DNA from: Athripsodes cinereus
Lineage: Eukaryota > Arthropoda > Insecta > Trichoptera > Leptoceridae
Assembly (NCBI GenBank): GCA_947579605.1
Contig: OX388307.1
Location: 30,915,237-30,979,236, forward strand
Reading direction: 5' to 3'
Length of the DNA: 64,000 nucleotides
In this document: positions 1 to 9,984 of the stretch, piece after piece
Position numbering within the stretch: the first letter of the stretch is position 1
How the letters are laid out: every line of letters begins with the position of its first letter
Notes under the pieces: generated by a model
What the model saw: only the letters and a program-made list of their open reading frames with translations
Database searches by the model: none
Told to the model about the DNA's origin: nothing
Program-made: the position numbers and the translations under genes

Positions 1-47
1 AACGAAACGAAAACGTAACGCTTAAATGTGTTTTGACTAGGCCCACA
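1..47. repeat. Right end of a foldback MITE (family P), cut by the window edge
   Basis: The first 47 bases match one arm of the complete foldback element at 53589-53783: both contain the stretch GAAAACGTAACGCT followed by TTTTGACTAGGCCCAC. Only the right end is inside the window. The outer edge GGCCCACAG is the reverse complement of the left edge CTGTGGGCC of the distal copy. Confidence 0.75.
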
Positions 48-105
48 GTTAAAGAGTGCCTACTCCATTTATATAATTTTCGTGTATGATAATTTATTGA
101 CTTAC

Positions 106-258
106 CATATCATTGATTGGATAAGGCTGGTACATGGTTGGATGTGGAGGATATATCAGAGTTGGCTGTTGTGGTCCAGCCGGTACCATGGGCAGAGTAG
201 CATAACCCATTCTGGCTGCAGACACAGGAACTAAGGGCATCGGAACTGGACGAGTCAG
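106..258 (-). CDS. Internal exon of an unidentified host gene (Pro/Met/Tyr-rich segment)
   Basis: On the minus strand this stretch is preceded by TTTCAG (acceptor, bases 264-259) and followed by GTAAGT (donor, bases 105-100). It is exactly 51 codons, open in one frame only; the other two frames hit TGA. The frame begins LTRPVPMPLVPVSAARMGYA and ends PTMYQPYPINDM, a low-complexity Pro/Met/Tyr/Ala segment without a recognisable fold. Base composition is much richer in GC than the surroundings, as expected of a constrained exon. Length divisible by three with phase 0 on both sides means it could be skipped without shifting frame. Such segments are common in disordered tails of RNA-binding and transcription-related proteins, but I do not recognise the gene. 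No partner exon was found in the other 63.7 kb, so the rest may be an intron upstream in this gene's sense, or intergenic. Confidence 0.72.
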
Positions 259-1160
259 CTGAAACAATTTAAATCATATCGTAAGAATACTAATTTTGTA
301 AAAGCAATCGACTAGCAATCAATTTTCAATATCTTTTATTAGATTATCTCTTTATCTATAACATCTCTTTCTCTTTATCATAACATCATGGAATCATCTA
401 CAAATTGGTTAGGCAGAAGACTAACAAGATATAATAAACATGCATGTCGTCGTCTTCATGCCAACAAAAAAATACGAGTAACACATTCGAGATGGGCAGT
501 ATAGCTCATAACCGAATTTGGTCTTCCGAAGTATACATAGGTCTCCCAGTATTATTTAAAGATCTCACAGAGAAGTCTGATTGGATTCGAATGGATAATA
601 TTAATTATTATCTTATAAGCTTCATTGACATCCAGTGGAAACCTTTTGATATTCACAAGAAACCATTTGATATTCACAAGAAACCATTTGATATATTATT
701 AAGCTTAACGTGTTCGATATAAAAAACTAAACGGAATTTATAACTTAGAAAATACTTTTATAAGTAGTAGGTATTTTATACTTATTGCAACGGACATAGC
801 TTTTTAATTACTTCCACACACTATGCAGCAGTGTTCACCTGAATTCCTGTCATTGCATAGTACAACCTTGTTTTCTCTTAGTGTTAATTTATCTACTAGA
901 AAGTCTCGTTGGAGAAAAATTGTATGTCTAATGTTTGTTTTGCAATGTTACAGGAAATGTCCGAGTTCCGAAGGTATTTATATAATTATTTGTATATGGT
1001 ACACGGGTCATTCCGTACCAAAAGGATAAGGCTATACACATTATGTCACAATTTTTATTTAAAACTAATAATTTAGTTTGTTGGTAGAGGGCTTTCGGAA
1101 TTAGTCAATCTTTGGTGCCGAACTCCGGAAAACTAATGAAAAGTAAAAAAACAATTAATA
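259..1160. other. Non-coding stretch, intron or intergenic
   Basis: AT-rich sequence with no codon-like pattern. Short ORFs at 444-722 and 823-1029 have no family resemblance; the first includes the tandem repeat at 639-694. Nothing else recognised. Confidence 0.5.
639..694. repeat. 21-bp tandem repeat, about 2.7 units
   Basis: The unit reads GAAACCATTTGATATTCACAA with one or two substitutions between units. It is a minisatellite in non-coding sequence. Confidence 0.85.
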
Positions 1161-1164
1161 TAAA

Positions 1165-1215
1165 TTCTATTTGTGAATTTGTCCCTTATATCCGAGAAAT
1201 AAAGTTATTTCAACA
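1165..1215 (+). repeat. Fragment of LINE-C 3' tail
   Basis: The core ATATCCGAGAAATAAAG followed by TTATTTCAAC matches the tail at 3690-3775 and, inverted, the tail at 58204-58262, where it lies next to LINE coding sequence. A short 5'-truncated insertion. Confidence 0.5.
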
Positions 1216-1278
1216 TTGTGAATTTGTGTTTCCTTTTTATTCAATTTATTTATAAATATGTGCAAGATAAATAATATT

Positions 1279-1470
1279 CCGTGGAGCACCAGACAAAAAA
1301 TTGATCTCTCACTCTTTTTCGAAAGTTTTCGAGTGTACTTTAAAGGGAAGTGTTCGAAAAAAGTCAGTTCAGTGATAAGAATTGCCACCCATCCTGAATG
1401 TCATATTTTTTTGGTGCGGAGAGGACAGCTTGCATCTGATTTGCTGGCTATCCCACTTTTGATATAGTAA
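1279..1470 (+). repeat. SINE-A copy, diverged
   Basis: This copy starts with CCGTGGAGCACC and carries the landmarks of the family in order: CACTCTTTTTCG, TTTTCGAGTGT, TGTTCGAAAAAA, GCCACCCATCCTGAATGTC, GTGCGGAGAGGACAGCTTGC and GCTGGCTATCCCACTTTTG. The 3' hairpin is present but degraded. The family has about 25 copies or pieces in this window. Confidence 0.85.
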
Positions 1471-1899
1471 ATCATATTTAATCATAAAAAGATAATTTAT
1501 ATTTAAAATGTATCAGGAGTACATAAGTAATAAAGATGTTAATGATGTTATATAGGTACTATAAGACGTGTCATTAAATGATGATTTCAAAAAAAGAATA
1601 ATTTTTATTATTGTACGTAGGTACTCAATATTTCACACGACACAATAACATGAGTATTCCAACGCATTTTAAAAACATTTTTAGGTCAATGAGTCGACTA
1701 CATGAAACGTATGTAATTACAAATTATAATAGGAAATTAAAGTAATTTTGTTATTATTTTATTTATTGTTATTGTGAATTATGTTGTGATGTTTCAAGTG
1801 TTCAGATTTAATTCTTTATATGTATTGTTTTATACTTGTCAACACAACAGAACATTTTTGTTATCTTAGAGTGATGTTTTTTGTCGAATAAAAGATTTC

Positions 1900-2025
1900 A
1901 ACTCATTCTGCAGTTTTTTGCAGCTCTACAAATTTTAAAATTTGTATTATTTTATTTGATATTTTAAGTTTTGTATGTTTTGTTACCACTGTTAGATGAT
2001 GTGCAAAAAGAATAAATAAATAAAT
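1900..2025 (+). repeat. 3' tail of a CR1/L2-like LINE (LINE-G)
   Basis: The end GATGATGTGCAAAAAGAATAAATAAATAAAT matches, over shorter stretches, the tails at 15407-15500 and 15540-15592 beside LINE-G coding sequence. Ends in AAAT repeats. 5'-truncated, no coding part. Confidence 0.65.
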
Positions 2026-2067
2026 ATTGTCGACCAACGGTAATTATAAGAAATTAAAACTTTTTCA

Positions 2068-2145
2068 CTTCCACAGTGACTATTGGTAGGGTGCCGGCTT
2101 TCAAGAGCTTCCGCTCTCATCATCAGGCTAGCTTGGCTATCACAA
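2068..2145 (-). ncRNA. Structured repeat with hammerhead-like core (Penelope-like tail)
   Basis: On the minus strand the sequence reads CTGATGA, then a hairpin GAGAGC-GGAA-GCTCTT, then GAAA. This order matches the catalytic core of a hammerhead ribozyme, a motif known from Penelope-like retroelements. It is followed by AATAGTCACTGTGGA, also present after the copy at 57201. Helices I and III and a cleavage triplet could not be paired convincingly, so self-cleavage is not claimed. Confidence 0.4.
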
Positions 2146-3550
2146 TTTCAGAATTTCCAGAAACTTCCAAACTTTACCTCCTGTCGTTAAATTTTGTGTT
2201 TGGTATCTATGGAACTTAGGAATATTTCACCATCTCATTGCTTTATCGTTTCTGTATTACAATTTTTATATAGAAATTCAATTTTGTTAAGCCAAGTCAG
2301 ACTTCTAACTTCAAGCTAACATTCGCATGTATTTGATGTGAATGCTAGTATCTAAAACATGCTAATAATATTCAGCACATTCTAGTAGTACCTACCTACT
2401 TTTGATATAGGTACCGTTTAGACGTGTAACTTAATCACGGTGATTTTGTGACCGATAATTTTAGTCAGATTTATGATGGAAATTGACTGAATGATCCCCC
2501 CATCGGTGATTTGGGTGAGAAGTGATAACCGCCGAATTTTTTTTTGTCATATTGCGGTAAGATTTTGCATATATTATTGTTTTGACTTTTCATAGACATT
2601 GAGTATTTATGCAAAGAGAGGTCTAAATAGTTAAATAGGGCATCAAATAGTAGCATAAAATGGTTTGAAATTCGAAGTAAAACACAAGTTTCATATTATA
2701 ATATGTAAGATAAAGGTATTTAGGTAAATATTTAAAAAGCCGTCTAATTTACGAAGTAAAAAATATTCTAAGAAGGTAGGTACCTATATGTAGGTAGGTA
2801 AAATTACTTGCGGTAATTCTATTGTTTAAGGCATCAGCAATAGTTAATTATTCTATTGTCTATGGGTGGTCATAATAAACAAATTATATGTCAACGACGA
2901 GTTGGCGGTAATTTTACAATTTATCTATGGTTTTGTTGTGATGATTAATGACTCTTAACCACAGACATATGACAAAAGACTAGCTTTAAAGCAAAATAAG
3001 TTAAACAGTGACAGATATGTGCCCTAATATAGTTGCACACTTAAGTCTAAAGTTATATATGTCTATGGTTGCTACAGTCTAATTAGCACCATCTAGCGGT
3101 AGCAGGTATATAGGAAGGTAGAATATTATACAAAACATTGAGGCATTAGAATACTTATGTCTACATAATAATAAAATGCTATGTTATGTTTATATGTTTA
3201 TACCTATGGTATGTAACACCTCATCGCTGAATTCAAGATGGTAAATCATTTATCCCCTTTACGAATACTTACTTTCCTTTTAAAGGACACTCTAAAACTT
3301 ATAGAAAAGGGTGGGAAACACATTCATTACCAGATTGTACTTGTTTAATATACCTTTCATAGTAAATAATCCAAACAAGTGCTTGGCTGCATTAGAAGTT
3401 AAAGTATCTAATCTATTTTGTAAACCAAATACATAAACATGTACCAACATAGTGGAGTGCGCGTTGTATTGCGCAAATGCCAATAAATACACACATACGT
3501 TGTTGTAAGTTATTAGTAATAATTCACTCTATCTCTCTATATTTGGTATT
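2140..3550. other. Non-coding stretch
   Basis: AT-rich, with TAGGTACCTA-type motifs near 2776-2802. Short ORFs at 2471-2656 and 3292-3492 resemble nothing. No repeat shared with the rest of the window was noticed. Confidence 0.45.
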
Positions 3551-3557
3551 TGCCATG

Positions 3558-3595
3558 CAGTGGCGTACTTTCCATACATGCATAATACTAACTAA
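3558..3595 (-). repeat. Orphan end of a hAT-H element
   Basis: CAGTGGCGTACTTTCCATAC followed by ATGCA is the reverse complement of the right end of the hAT-H copies at 6063, 61018 and 51522. The partner end was not found, so this copy is truncated. Confidence 0.5.
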
Positions 3596-3689
3596 ACAAC
3601 TGATTTCATGAGTGCAAAGCTCAATTTCTCGGAGCTAGCTCGTTAAGTTAATCTAATTAAGAGTTGAAAGAAATTAATTAGAGTTCAAA

Positions 3690-3775
3690 AAATAAAGAAA
3701 TTGTCACCCAAACGGATAAATAAGAGTCCTTGGACTTCTGAAATATCCGGGAAATGAAGTTATTTCAACTAATCC
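3690..3775 (+). repeat. LINE-C 3' tail
   Basis: Contains CACCCAAACGGATAAATA, then AGAGTCCTTGGACTTCT (hairpin) and GAAATATCCGGGAAATGAAG. The inverted copy at 58204-58262 is next to LINE C-terminal coding sequence, which identifies this as a LINE 3' end. Confidence 0.6.
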
Positions 3776-3812
3776 AATTAATAATTTATATTTTTACTAC
3801 GTTATTCTAAAT

Positions 3813-4021
3813 CGGCGGTTTTCAAAGTGCCCCCCCCAGGGGGGGCAGAGACCTTCAAAGGGTGGCGCGGGCCACCAGTAGTGGACCTTATTTAGAGATA
3901 AAGTGGGCTACTTTGTTATAACAGTTTTTTGACCCGATAAACCTAAAAAAAATCGGGGGGGGGGCGGAAATATGTTTTGGTAGGAAAGGAGACGCGGCCC
4001 AAATAAGTTAGGGAACCCCTG
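3813..4021. mobile_element. 209-bp hAT-type MITE with perfect 8-bp TSD
   Basis: The ends are CGGCGGTTTTCAAAGTG on the left and AAGTTAGGGAACCCCTG on the right, imperfect inverted repeats of the CAGNGGTTCTCAAAC kind typical of hAT elements. They are flanked by the identical octamer TTCTAAAT at 3805-3812 and 4022-4029. Runs of C and G near each end (3830-3846 and 3955-3964) could pair. No coding capacity. Confidence 0.85.
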
Positions 4022-4591
4022 TTCTAAATTATCTAGATGTATCTCTGCCCCATACACATGTTACCTATACTTTAAAAAGTGTAGTTATAACAAACTCTTT
4101 TATCTGTTATTTGTATTATGTGCGTACTCTTACTTCTAGAAAAAAATAAAAGAATGTTTAAAAAATCAGTGCAAAAACGAAAATATCGGGAATTTCCTTA
4201 GACTCTTGTGCTATTGAAAAATTGATGACGCGATACGGAGGCAGAAATTTGAAATGTGTGGTATACGAGTGTTGTGAATTCTCAAGAAATAATTTTTCGA
4301 GATTTTTTTATTTTTTTTATTTAACAGTATAATAATAATAAATAGGTACTTTATTCAATCAATCAATAACAATGTACAAATGTTGAAACAATTTATCACC
4401 AATATGGCTACAATTAATTATGGAAACAAAAAATTATTGGTACGTACATGGAAAAAAGTGTAAATAACCTCTGATTTGGGCCTTAATCAGCCCCACAAAT
4501 TTTTGGATCAATCAGGTTGGCTGCGAAGTGTACTGGGCGAAAGGTCATAGTACCACTAACAAAATTATGGAGAGAAATTTATCTTCCATCA

Positions 4592-4654
4592 GAGGAGAAA
4601 TTCTCGGAGAAATTTCTCGTTCTCGAGAAATTTCTTTGGAGAATTTTCTCTTCT
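4592..4654. repeat. Short foldback (about 29-bp arms)
   Basis: The arm GAGGAGAAATTCTCGGAGAA is followed by its near-complement around a TTCT loop; each arm also has internal GAGAAATTTCTC palindromes. Could form a hairpin or cruciform; origin unknown. Confidence 0.7.
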
Positions 4655-4949
4655 CACATCACTTATCATAACGAAAGCGTGAGCAAATAATAAGTGTTTC
4701 CCCGTCACTGCTACTACACATATATAGATAAAATGCAATATCGTTTAAAGACATAGGCAATATTACATCAGATTCAGGTAGGTACCTACTTAGTAATGGT
4801 AAATATATAAGATCTTATTGTATACAGAGTATTTTTATGTTAAGTGTTTACAAGATTTTGATAATGTACAGTAAGTGTCAATTAATAGCATTGCCTCACA
4901 ATATTATGAGACATGCATCTATAAATTTTGATGGTGACGATGAGTACAG

Positions 4950-5113
4950 CAGGGTTACTCTTGACACAGTCTAAATCCGATCTTGTAAAAAAATAGAGTG
5001 CTAATGCTACCATGAGATTGGTATGCACGTATTTTTGACTATAGTCACTTCGCGCGTCGTATGGATCAAGACAAGATTAAGATCGCATCTAGATTGTGTC
5101 AAGAGTGACCCTG
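4950..5113. mobile_element. MITE-Z, complete copy (164 bp)
   Basis: Inverted ends CAGGGTTACTCTTGACACA and TGTGTCAAGAGTGACCCTG. The interior has TTGACTATAGTCACTTCGCG and a CAAGACAAGATTAAGATCG stretch shared with the copies at 8643, 34050, 35782 and 47742. No ORF. Superfamily not determined because the TSD is unclear. Confidence 0.85.
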
Positions 5114-5149
5114 CAACTGAAAGTAAACAGTGTTTTTTATTTAAATTAT

Positions 5150-5250
5150 TTATAATTTATTTATTTGATTCTTCACTGTACATTACAAAATAAAACAATA
5201 TCAGTTATACAATTCAATGTAAAATGCGATGTCTTCCAATTCCCAACTAA
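5150..5250 (-). repeat. LINE-F 3' tail
   Basis: On the minus strand it contains TTGGAAGACATCGCATTTTA, then ATTGTATAACTGATATTG and ends in ATAAATTATAAATAATTT. It matches the plus-strand copy at 41200-41335. 5'-truncated LINE end. Confidence 0.6.
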
Positions 5251-5629
5251 AAATCTAAATTAAAAAGAACTTTTATATTATTTATAAGAGTTCTTCTGTT
5301 TCAATTTATACTCTGTATTAACGAATCAAGGATTGGCAAAGTTCTTACAAGCAAAGATACTCGTACATATTACATATATTAAGAAGCAACAAATTTATAT
5401 AAAATATATAGTTATTCAGAATAATAATAATAATATAGTTACTATAATATAGAACACAGGTACACTAAACAAACCCGCAGGTGTATAAAGCAATCAGATA
5501 TGTACAAACCAGTGGCGGGACTAGACTTTTGGTATTGAGCATGCGGTTTGTGTACAGTAGGTAGAATTTATTATATGTTAGAAACCAATTTATTGTTGGC
5601 CAAAACCTTCACTATTTTTCGGCCCACAA

Positions 5630-5700
5630 TAATCCAGATAGGTTGGATGACCCTCTTTTACAATATACCGTTTTAACGACATCGACATATTTTGAATAAG
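5630..5700 (+). pseudogene. Degraded RTE-2 LINE fragment inside hAT-H
   Basis: GACCCTCTTTTACAATATAC + CG resembles the coding stretch at 6840-6890 (GTCCCTCTTTCACAATACAC). Too short and mutated to code. Confidence 0.45.
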
Positions 5701-5718
5701 ATAAATATGTGTACATAT

Positions 5719-5775
5719 AAGGTTGTATTTGGGTTTATAACAAACAAAAACCCAGATATATTTTTTTTATTAAAA
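5719..5775 (+). repeat. SINE-B 3' end, truncated
   Basis: AAGGTTGTATTTGGGTTTAT, then AACAAACAAAAACCCAGATATA, the last third of SINE-B (full copies at 30926, 31553 and 45636). The tRNA-like head is missing. Confidence 0.8.
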
Positions 5776-6424
5776 AATAATAATAATGATAATCAAAATA
5801 TAATCAATATCGACCTGAAGTTTGCAAAAGAATTGCTATCGTTTGGCGGAAGATTTAAATCAATTTAAACTAACTTCGTAGTTTTTTTTATACTTTATTT
5901 CGAAAATTATTTATTTATTTTCTCGAAGGGAACTAACAGCCAACACAACAAGTATTACAAAAATTAATATTATATGCAATAAAGACCAAAAGAGTGCCCC
6001 TAGAATTATATTTATTCCTGGGGTATGCGTTGCTTTTTTGCATGTAAGGAAGGCACGCCACTGGTACATACGTATATATAAAATTATTTCATTGAAGAGA
6101 ATGTACTAGAAACGTATTATGCTAGTAATAAATACTAGTGTATGTTTGTATGTACTAAATTATACTATCAAATATTAAATAATAATAACTTTAATGCAGA
6201 GAAGCTGTTTGTTTGGTATATTGCTTTATTTATATATGTATGTATAAGATATCGAACATGGAATTTTCATGTCTTATCTCGCTTGAGTAATGTTCCCTCT
6301 TGCGAAGTTCTAGAACATTTACAGGTTTCAATTATAAGGTGTTTAGATTCATAGCGCATTGCATACTTTTACAGAACATTTTATAATAATCTATATTTCT
6401 TCATTATATGATTTTAAGCCTGAA

Positions 6425-6565
6425 ACTCAGCGATGAAGTTTGCCACCTATCCTGTATGTCTTAATCTTTTGTTTGCTCGGAGAAGACAGCTTGCATTTTC
6501 ATGAAATATAGCTGGTCTGCTGGTTAATTCACTTTTGGGATATGCCGTGATGGTATAGTAGATAT
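6425..6565 (+). repeat. SINE-A copy, 3' half
   Basis: Contains CAGCGATGAAGTTTGCCACC, GCTCGGAGAAGACAGCTTGC, GCTGGTCTGCTGGTTA and the intact terminal GGGATATGCCGTGATGGTAT + AGTAG. The 5' half is absent. Confidence 0.85.
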
Positions 6566-6764
6566 TTTATACTCAGGATTTTTTTAAGTAGGTACATACT
6601 ATACCGATGCTTTACTTATTCTTGATGCTGATTTTTTTCTTTTTATCTTTTTCTTTTATTGTCTTATTTTCTTTTTTGTTCCTTTTCATAATATTTTAAA
6701 TTTTCATATATTTTTATCTAATTAACAAAAGCGTTTTTTTTATGATATCGTATTTTATTATCAT

Positions 6765-7014
6765 GTTTTGTTTTGAGAATGCCTAATGATAGTTGGCCAA
6801 AAAGAGCACTGTTATTCCGTCCGCAGGGGTTCCGTCGGGCCGGGTGTCCCTCTTTCACAATACACCGTTCCTATGACAACGATATCAGAGCGCAAGGAAT
6901 GTCGTGGAAAGATGTGACGCAATTGGCACAGAGACGCTCTGAATGGAGGAGGCTGGTTTCTGCCCTGTGCTCCTGAGAGGAGCGTTGAGGGCGATGATGA
7001 TGATGATGATGATT
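6765..7014 (+). pseudogene. RTE-type LINE C-terminus (RTE-2) with GAT tail
   Basis: The last 67 codons (6773-6976) of a LINE ORF2 are readable: a Gly/Arg-rich basic region, then SWKDVTQLAQRRSEWRRLVS ending at ALCS and a stop. The pattern 'W-x-x-x-x-x-A-x-x-R-x-x-W-R-x-L-V' is the usual end of RTE-clade ORF2 proteins, beyond the reverse transcriptase domain. After the stop comes a short hairpin (GCTCCTGAGAGGAGC) and a GATGATGAT microsatellite at 6993-7012, the tail. It lacks endonuclease and reverse transcriptase, so it is a dead 5'-truncated copy. Related pieces are at 38510, 40855, 42375 and 60405. Confidence 0.75.
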
Positions 7015-7371
7015 TTATTATCTATTATTCTTTTACCTTTTTATTCTCATATAAACCAAAACAGCACACCATTTTATTACGCTCATTTGCAGCCTTAATA
7101 AAATTGGGATTATTGATATTATGTATGCCTCCTTGATTTGTATTGATTTATCTAATATGAATGATTTATCATGTATCCATTTATCATTGTTGAATTCAAC
7201 ATGTTAAATAATATCTAAACCCAATCCAAATAAAATGGACATAAAAAATGTTATGCCTTTTAAAAGATATTGAAAAGATTTTAAAGAAAAGATTGGATGA
7301 ATCAGAAGATCCACTTCATATTTTTCAGTTGATTTCAGATTTCAAAACAAATTATAGGATCTCCTACAAAT

Positions 7372-7450
7372 GTGCAGCAAACATATAGATCGTCCTCTCT
7401 GTGCCAATAAAGAACAAGATGTTCAGGATAGGTGACATAATCTTATAGTT
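7372..7450 (-). repeat. SINE-A fragment
   Basis: On the minus strand: ATGTCACCTATCCTGAACAT, then TTGGCACAGAGAGGACGATC. Middle part of the family only. Confidence 0.65.
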
Positions 7451-7454
7451 GAAT

Positions 7455-7548
7455 TTAAATTTAAATTCTTATAGTTGTGATATTTGAAATATTTGATAAT
7501 TTTATTGAAAATAACAAACAATAAAACTATAATTAAAATTATTATCAT

Positions 7549-7585
<37 letters not shown>

Positions 7586-8640
7586 CTTGACTAGTGACTA
7601 AAATTTGTCTTTTAATGTTTTTTTTTTACGCGGCGGCAGAATTGCCATCCACACTTCTCAGCATTATACAACCAGATAAGTCTCTACATGATCAGTCATG
7701 ATCACACAAAAACTTAACAGTCTAATGCCGGGAAAAATTCACCTATCCAGATATACAGGATATCAAAGGATTAGGCTCAAAACGCGGGATCAAAATACCA
7801 GCATTGTGCCTGAAATATCTGTGTTCAGAAACTGTGTTATTTTATTTGTATTTAAATTTTCATTTTTATTTTTTGACTTTAACTGGAGAATGTTTTGTCT
7901 GTTTTTATGTTTTTATATTTTTGTACATGTGTTGAATGATTGTGTGACGTTATAAAGTTTATCTGTATACTTGTAAAGGCAATTGCCGTATATTGTGTTA
8001 ATTAAATAAATTATCTTGTTGTTAATCTTGTCTTGTGGTGTATTGTTTTGTATATAGGTACTGTGATTACTTGTTTTTTTTTGTTGTTGTTGTTGTTCCT
8101 TAGGTACACTTTTTTGCTAACATGTAAAAGGCTCACGCCGTGTGTTGTATAAATAAATACAGATATAACAATATATAGACTATTTTATAAAAACTTAAAT
8201 CTAAACATCTTTCTTATAGAGACAAGTCTCGATATGGATGAACTCTTCTTTAGTAAGGAGTCCACGGGATAAATAAAACAAATAAGGAAATTAAAGAGGT
8301 ATGTAGTTTTATAGGTGAATGGTCTATTCATTGCAAACAGAATCTCATCTGGAAGGACATTGAGGTGAACATTTCAACCATTTACATAACTGCGAAGCTC
8401 GCTTTAATGTTAAACTTACATTTAATTATGCTCATGGCTCAGTGTGAGACGAAATCACTGAAAATCACTGATATCATTGTTCTATTCTAGTCGCTGCTAT
8501 TTTTTTTACTTTAATGCTGCTTTTGATTTTCTTTGAACTTCTGCTGATGGGTAATCAAATAGTTTTATTTTTATAGCGTCCCTGGCAAAAAATAGGGTTT
8601 TCAAACTTTTCTGTAAATTTTAGAGTATCCTGTCAAGAAC
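7455..8640. other. Non-coding stretch with LINE-like A/T tail and poly-T
   Basis: Holds a run of about 28 T at 7552-7580. At 7800-8010 there is a T-rich stretch ending GCCGTATATTGTGTTAATTA + AATAAA, which looks like a LINE 3' UTR. A 258-bp ORF at 7698-7955 is within this UTR-like sequence and is not supported as a gene. Confidence 0.4.
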
Positions 8641-8642
8641 AG

Positions 8643-8896
8643 TAAAGTTACTCTTGACACAATCTAAATAGTGTGTCAAAAATACATGATGATGATGATT
8701 TTATTTTGACGCCGTTTAACAGTCCCTAGACCGTCTCAAGGGTGCCAGTGAAGAGTTCAGTTTTTAATTTGTTTCTGAAGCTGGTGACAGTCTGACTATC
8801 TCTCAATGTCATACATAGCAATTTTGCGGTACCCGTCGTATGATTGAGATCAAGACAAGATTGAGATTGTTTTTAGATTGTGTTAAATGTAACCCT
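8643..8896. mobile_element. MITE-Z copy interrupted by an insertion
   Basis: Left end GTTACTCTTGACACAATCTA at 8647 and right end TAGATTGTGTTAAATGTAAC + CCT at 8876-8896, with the GATCAAGACAAGATTGAGAT block. About 130 bp between 8684 and 8815, beginning with GATGATGATGAT, is not MITE-Z sequence and looks like a LINE 3' end inserted in reverse. Confidence 0.7.
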
Positions 8897-8919
8897 AAAA
8901 GTTTTCGTTATATTGGTAT

Positions 8920-9092
8920 GGAGAAGGCAACGTTTTCTCCGTGCTAAAAAACTATAAGACAACCAGGATGGGTGGCAAAAACCATTGCTGAAGATATAAA
9001 ATGTCTTTATTTTTTCGAAAACTTAACATATCACTCAAAAACTTACGGAAAAGAGTCGAAGACTAATTCTTTGCCGGGAGTTCCACGAAGCA
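8920..9092 (-). repeat. SINE-A copy
   Basis: On the minus strand it reads CGTGGAACTCCCGGCAAAGA, a CTCTTTTCCGTAAGTTTTTGAG stretch, then TTCGAAAAAATAAAGACATT and GCCACCCATCCTGGTTGTC. It lacks the 3' hairpin. Confidence 0.8.
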
Positions 9093-9794
9093 TAAAATAC
9101 TAAAGTAAGCCTCATTTTTACAAATATGTATTGTATACTTTATATTATATTATTGCAGTAGGTGTTTTTTTTTATCACAGCACTTTTAAAGTTTTAACAT
9201 TTCCTGTTCGCGGTTCACTATTCCATCCATTGCTAGTTCCCGATGGTTGTTAAGATAAGGTTATTTCTTGTAAGCTGTTGTAAGCTTGCATATTATAATG
9301 AAACAGATAATTATTGATGCCGAAGTTGTGTATATAGCTTTCTGTGATAACCTTGGACATAAGTCGGGGTCGTTATGGCAGTTTCATGGCTCTACTCTGA
9401 CTTTATCTCCTTCATGAACAGGAATCATGTTACCTATACACAACACATGGTGCTTGCTGCGTGGGATTAGGAATTTAAAGGAGTAATTTATAAAATAAAT
9501 ACACTCAATTGAAATAAATCTTTGCTCAAAACAAAGTTTAGTCTTAAACAAAAGACAAATCTCGGTTTGATAAAAACCTTAATATACCCCAGACGCCTTC
9601 ACAATAAGCAATATGCTTGTATTGTGAATGTATGTAGAGTATGTAGGTAGGTCGACAGCGGAAGGAACCTATTGAAACCCTAAAGCTGATCAAGCTATCG
9701 AACAGCTTATTTTTATAGAATCCAACAGTTTTTAGTGGATGTTTATTATTTATCCATTCTTTACTGTCCATTGATCATAATTCTATGGAGGAAT

Positions 9795-9890
9795 GCATAC
9801 AAACTCAATACAATTAATAAACAGAGAGCGATTTTATCGGAAAAGCGCAATCTCTTCCAACTAACCCAAAAATAAAATTTAAAAAATAAG
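9795..9890 (-). repeat. LINE-F 3' tail
   Basis: Minus strand: GTTAGTTGGAAGAGATTGCG, then TCGCTCTCTGTTTATTAATT and GAGTTTGTATGCATTC. Same family as 12130-12262 and 56140-56275. Confidence 0.65.
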
Positions 9891-9984
9891 TTATACAAAA
9901 AATAGACATACATAAATACAAACAAACAGGAAAAAAATACAAAACAAAAATAAATTATTTAGTAGAGTTAACAAAAAAGGGAGG

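Larger units (their letters stand above)
5510..6063 (+). mobile_element. hAT-H non-autonomous element, copy 1 (554 bp)
   Basis: Begins CAGTGGCGGGACTAGACTTT and ends GCATGTAAGGAAGGCACGCC + ACTG. Flanking octamers GTACAAAC (5502-5509) and GTACATAC (6064-6071) match 7 of 8, the TSD length of the hAT superfamily. It contains an RTE piece at 5630-5700 and a SINE-B 3' end at 5719-5770. No transposase remains. Confidence 0.85.

Noticed and set aside
444..722. 92-codon ORF
   Set aside because: It covers the 21-bp minisatellite, has no family resemblance and no splice or promoter context.
2068..2145. Functional hammerhead ribozyme
   Set aside because: Core and helix II are present, but I could not pair helices I and III around a cleavage triplet, so only a hammerhead-like motif is reported.
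7552..7580. Poly-T as terminator or SINE tail
   Set aside because: No identifiable element ends there; it is recorded only as a homopolymer run.
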